Shown here in pieces: positions 42,901-48,177 of a stretch of DNA of 64,000 bases. How positions within the stretch are numbered: position 1 is the first letter of the stretch; every line of letters starts with the position of its first letter. The notes beneath the pieces are model-generated. The model searched no databases, had not been told where the DNA came from, and worked only from the letters and a program-made list of their open reading frames with translations. The position numbers were made by a program, and so were the translations under genes. This stretch comes from Eumeta japonica (lineage: Eukaryota > Arthropoda > Insecta > Lepidoptera > Psychidae): the NCBI GenBank assembly GCA_005406025.1, contig BGZK01000077.1, positions 248,001 to 312,000 on the forward strand, given 5' to 3'.

Positions 42901-45900
42901 CTTTCAAAAAGCACTACCATTCTCTATGTTAATGCATCAATTAATAGCGGCGATTAATTGCTGGGATTGCGAAGGACATAGTTGTGCGGGATAGGTCACT
43001 CTCCCCTTAACTGCAGACCCATTCGGTTTACCTTGTATAAAGTAGTCTTAATCAATAAATTTGTAAATGTACCTAACATTAAATTCATCCATGAGATACA
43101 AGCATATATTTTATTTACCGCATTGACACATGCGAAAGCACTGCTATATTTACTTCCCCACATCTTGCATATCACCCTAGTTTCTCTTTTAGTTAGCTGC
43201 ATTGTCTCTTCAAAAAGTTTATTGCAGGACAACCCAGAAATTTTCGCTCCTAGCACCTTTAGTGTGATGAACTGATTACACACAGTTCTGTTACTAGAGA
43301 CTGTATAATATTGTTGCAAACTATGCTCATAAGACAAAAGTACAGAAAAATCCCCCAAAAAACATATTAGAAAATAATACCTTATCTTTATTAAAGTGTA
43401 AACACTTTTCTTTTTATAAGCAGAAACACATCCTGCAATTGATACAGCCTCTTAATCCATAAACGGTGCTTGTGTTCTTTTTTGAATGAAATATTTAATT
43501 ATGTCTCTTCTCCTGTTCTCTGTTGCATTCTGTAGCATATTATGTAATTTTACAATTATAATTGTACATTCAAAAAAGTAATACTATTCTCATATAAGTG
43601 ACATCACAATTTACAACATTGTTAATCTACTATTGTAATGTTAGTGTTGTTTGGTCAATTTTAGTATTAAGTATAAACAAATAACAGTTTTTTTTATTTA
43701 TATTTGTAGCGCATACAAACATATTTAAATCAGCACGAAATCCTTTTCAGGACCTGCGAAGTGTAAACAGTACGTGGATGGGCCGTATTGCATCATATTA
43801 TTATCTGTCACATAAAACTATGAGACATTTTTCTGAAAATTTGCATATGTCTCATAAATTCGATGACCTTCTATCGGTTCTAGCTAATAGTGAAGAATTC
43901 GCTACTTTACCTGTAAGGCACAATGAAGACATATTAAATGGGTAAGCTCTAAGAATGCTTTTATTCATTAGGTATACTGTGATTTAAAGTTAGTAAATCT
44001 ATCTTTCTCTATCTTTGCTTTATCATTTGACAATAAAATCATGTCTGCTCATATGACAATAAAATTGTCACATGATCAGATATGTTTGCCACAAGCAGCA
44101 ATTCATTTCACAACACTACAACAGTATTCAGATTAGGAAAAATAAATAATCCTTGTTCCTTGTTATTTCTAATTTAATAACTATATAGTTTGCTGATAAT
44201 TTCGAGACATCTTAAATAATAATGAGTTTTTGCAAACTCATATTTATGAAGTCATCTACAAACAATATGAAATCATAACCAAATTTCCACACTGAGACTT
44301 TAAATAAAATATATGAAGCTATTTATTAATTACTCTTTTTACAGTGAACTATCACAGCAATGCCGTTTGCCAGTAGATCCATTAAGTCTAGATTCGTCTA
44401 ACGTTAAAGCATTCTTATTACTGCAAGCTCATCTGACCAGAGTGCAGTTACCAAATACGGACTACCTGACCGATACTAAATCTGTTCTTGATCAAACAAT
44501 CAGAATCATACAGGTAATTTCGAGTTTGATGAAAATGTTTCCTAAAGCTATTTCTAGATAATACTTTAAGAAGGTGGACCAATCAGGGTAAATTAAATTA
44601 TTCTTTTAATAAATTATGATATAATATCTCTAGCATACTTAACTATCATTATAAAGTAATAAAAAAGATTAAAATGTAATATAAAAAATATGTTATTAAT
44701 TCATATCTATAATATTTTAAAACTATAATGGGGCTGTTTCTGTATATTAGAAATGTTTTTGAATAACGAATTGGGTTTGAGCTTGTAAATTATTGTCTCT
44801 CTGTCCATTTGTTATATATCTATCCATGTACAAAAACCACTACTGTGGATTTGATGCAGTTTCTTTTAATACCATTTAGTGGAACTGGAGATCAGTAATC
44901 TTGTTCTGTACTCCACCTGGATTTGTGAGCAAAAGCTAATGCAAAATATAAGTAAACTTTTCGATAATTTAAAATTTTATAAATCTTGTACCATGATTAT
45001 AAAAGACTAATAAATGCTTATTCATTGTATATAAATATTACATTTAAAGTTTGGAGATGAACAAAAAGTAATTACCATTATTCTTGGTACATCATAAAAA
45101 GCTATATTAAACAGTGGCACATATTTTTAATTCAAAAATTTATATTGTATTTGTCTTCTTAATTACAACAATTTTTTTTCGGTCTATAATCTTTATTTTA
45201 AATTCATGGATTTATTTCCCCAAATCTATACTAATATTTTAAAGGCGAAAGTTTGTAAGGATGGATGTTTGTTGCTCTTTCACGCAAAAACTACTGAATG
45301 GATTTCGATGACACTGTACAATAATATATAGCTTATATATCAGAATAACACATAGGCTACAATTTATAAAGATATAGTGTAAATTATCCAAAATATAACG
45401 ATAAGTGTCAAGTAAGCAGAAAAAAATCTGTCATCCGCGAGCTATTCTGACGTGCGCCGCAAAAACCGTTAGAATTACACATATATAATGTATAAGGAAA
45501 TGTTTATCTTAAATAGTCTTACAAAAAAGCCCGCGACAGCATATATCTATCTTTTATGTGTAAGCCAATTATCACCAAAATAGTGAACCATAAATGCAGT
45601 AATAATTGATAATTTATTTTTAATGCTCATTTGGTAGTAACAAATTGATCCTTATATCAAAATACATACTTTTATCGCATCTGGTGTTTAAAGTAGATAA
45701 ACTTTGTCTTTTACACTCCGTCATTTGGACAAATATTTGAATAGTTATGACGAATGACAAGCGAGTGCGCGATATTACGGTGCGGTCCGGCGGCAGGGTC
45801 AGACCATAAAGGTAGCAAAAGGCATACATTTGAGCACGCAATGTTTTTCTCATGACCAGCTCTATGTGGCTTGCTCACGCGTTTCTAAATCGCAAAATCT

Positions 45901-46983
45901 GCATGTTTATACAGACCAAAATTAATCATTTAACATAGTTTGTTGGAGTATATTGCAGTAGCCACCTATAACTTTTGCACTACCATCAATCATCATATAC
46001 TTCCATACCTATCTATCCTTACAAACTATAGCGTTTAGAATATCTATAATACATATAAGCGAGTTCATCTTAAAAAATACTTAGTTCCAATTTATATACA
46101 TTACACAATATAATTGTTCAAGCACTTATAACTGGAAAATAGCTGGACCGATTTTCATTTTAATTAATAGTGATGTTATGTGTAAACTGAAATGTGTAAA
46201 AAATCAGTAGGTATGGATTATGTTTACCTTCCAACAATTTTTAAGCTGTCGCTTTATATTACTTTAAAAAACATCAGCCTTGTAAACGAAATAGCTACCA
46301 ATATATAGGGGCTGTGGTTATATCATCAATATGTATAAATTGGCCCTATAAAAAAAATTCCATATGAAGATGAAAGAATACATTTTATGCCTACGCGTGC
46401 TGAGCCGCGGGCAAAAGCTAGTTTGATAATAGATCTATGAGTTCAAAAATTTGTTTCTATATATATTGAACTTTTTTTACACATACTGTTTCTAAGAGTA
46501 TCGTCATGTAAAAAATCTTTATTAAAAATTTAAATATTTTATATAATTATTTTACACTATGTAAAAAAGGAGAGAACTTTTTGTAGAATATCAGTTTTTG
46601 TTTGATTCTATTAAAATCAGCGAGGCACCACCAGCACCAAAATTTATGAATGCAAAACAGGAAATGACTCGCCGACACTTAATATACCAACAAAGACTAA
46701 ACAGTTTTATGCAAAAATAGAATTAGAATTATATCTGCAAAATTTATTAAAAATAAATGAAAATGCTCTTTATTTAACTATGTTTAGGTATTAGTAGTAT
46801 AAAATTTAACACCAAAAGATGGGCATAACTATATTTGTAACAGTTATATTAAACATTTTGAAATATATTACACACTGGGTTAGCACGGGCAACTTAAAAT
46901 TGAGACCCCTCAATCTGAAATATAAAGATTATGATACTGATGCCTCAGCAGTGAAGTAATGAAAACCCAATTACTAAAATAAT

Positions 46984-47019
<36 letters not shown>

Positions 47020-48125
47020 TATCTCAATTGTGTATTGATCTAATCTCTCATCACTTCTACCTGAAAATTGATTAATTTATCTCTATAAAATCTTAATGTC
47101 TTTCCAAATTTTGTTAATATCAGTGTAAAAAATAAATTTAAAAGTAATAAAAAACGAGTACATTCAAATGTATAAAATGCAATATTTATATCTGCAGGCA
47201 ATGATTGATACGGCATCAGAGAATGGCTGGCTTTCGGTATCCCTGTACTGTCAACTAATGATACAATGTATAGTGCAAGCGCGTTGGCCGATGGATTCTC
47301 CATTGACAACATTACCTCATGTAGAAACGCACCATTTGTATTTATTCTCACAAATGGCCAATGACATTAAAAAACCGTGCATGATGTTGAATGGCCTTAA
47401 AGTTGCGTGTTTGAGAAATTATGAACTACTTGCCAAGTATCTAAGGAGAGAATTTGAGGAGAATCAAATAGATCAGATCTATACGGTAAATGTATTTATG
47501 TTATTTATAATTAGTTTTTCTAAGAGGCCAACTGCTGGTTATATTTTATCAATGGAGTAATTTACATATTCAGTATTTTAATGTAAGAAAATTATTAACT
47601 TTATTGTATTAATATTTTATCAAAAGTTTGTTTTTAAAAAATGCATGTTTAATTTATTAATACTCTATTAAAATTAGATAATTATGTATACTTATGGGAT
47701 TTTTTTTACATCTATTTACTTGCCTGTCGCAGTTTCAGCAGTTTTTGTGAAAAATAATTTCAGATTTGGCTCAGATTTTAATTACACTGATTAGTTTCAG
47801 TTTTGAAAACAATGTAGCAAATATAATAAATACTTTAATATTCATATCTATATCTTTTTATATTCAGGCGATATGTGATCTGCCCACTCTGGATGTAAAA
47901 ATTAGTGTCCGTGGACTTTGGTTCGATTCAAATGGCGAACAAGACAGACGTATGAAACAACCATCTCACAGAGATGAATGGCTACCACTTCATGCTAATC
48001 AGGTTTTTTCAATAGTTTCGCAGTTATAGTAATTTGTGCATTATGAAGTTGTAAAAATGGTGACAGGATTTTGTCACCAGATTTCAACACAGAATTCTTT
48101 ATTCACTATTACAATATATACGTTT

Positions 48126-48177
<52 letters not shown>

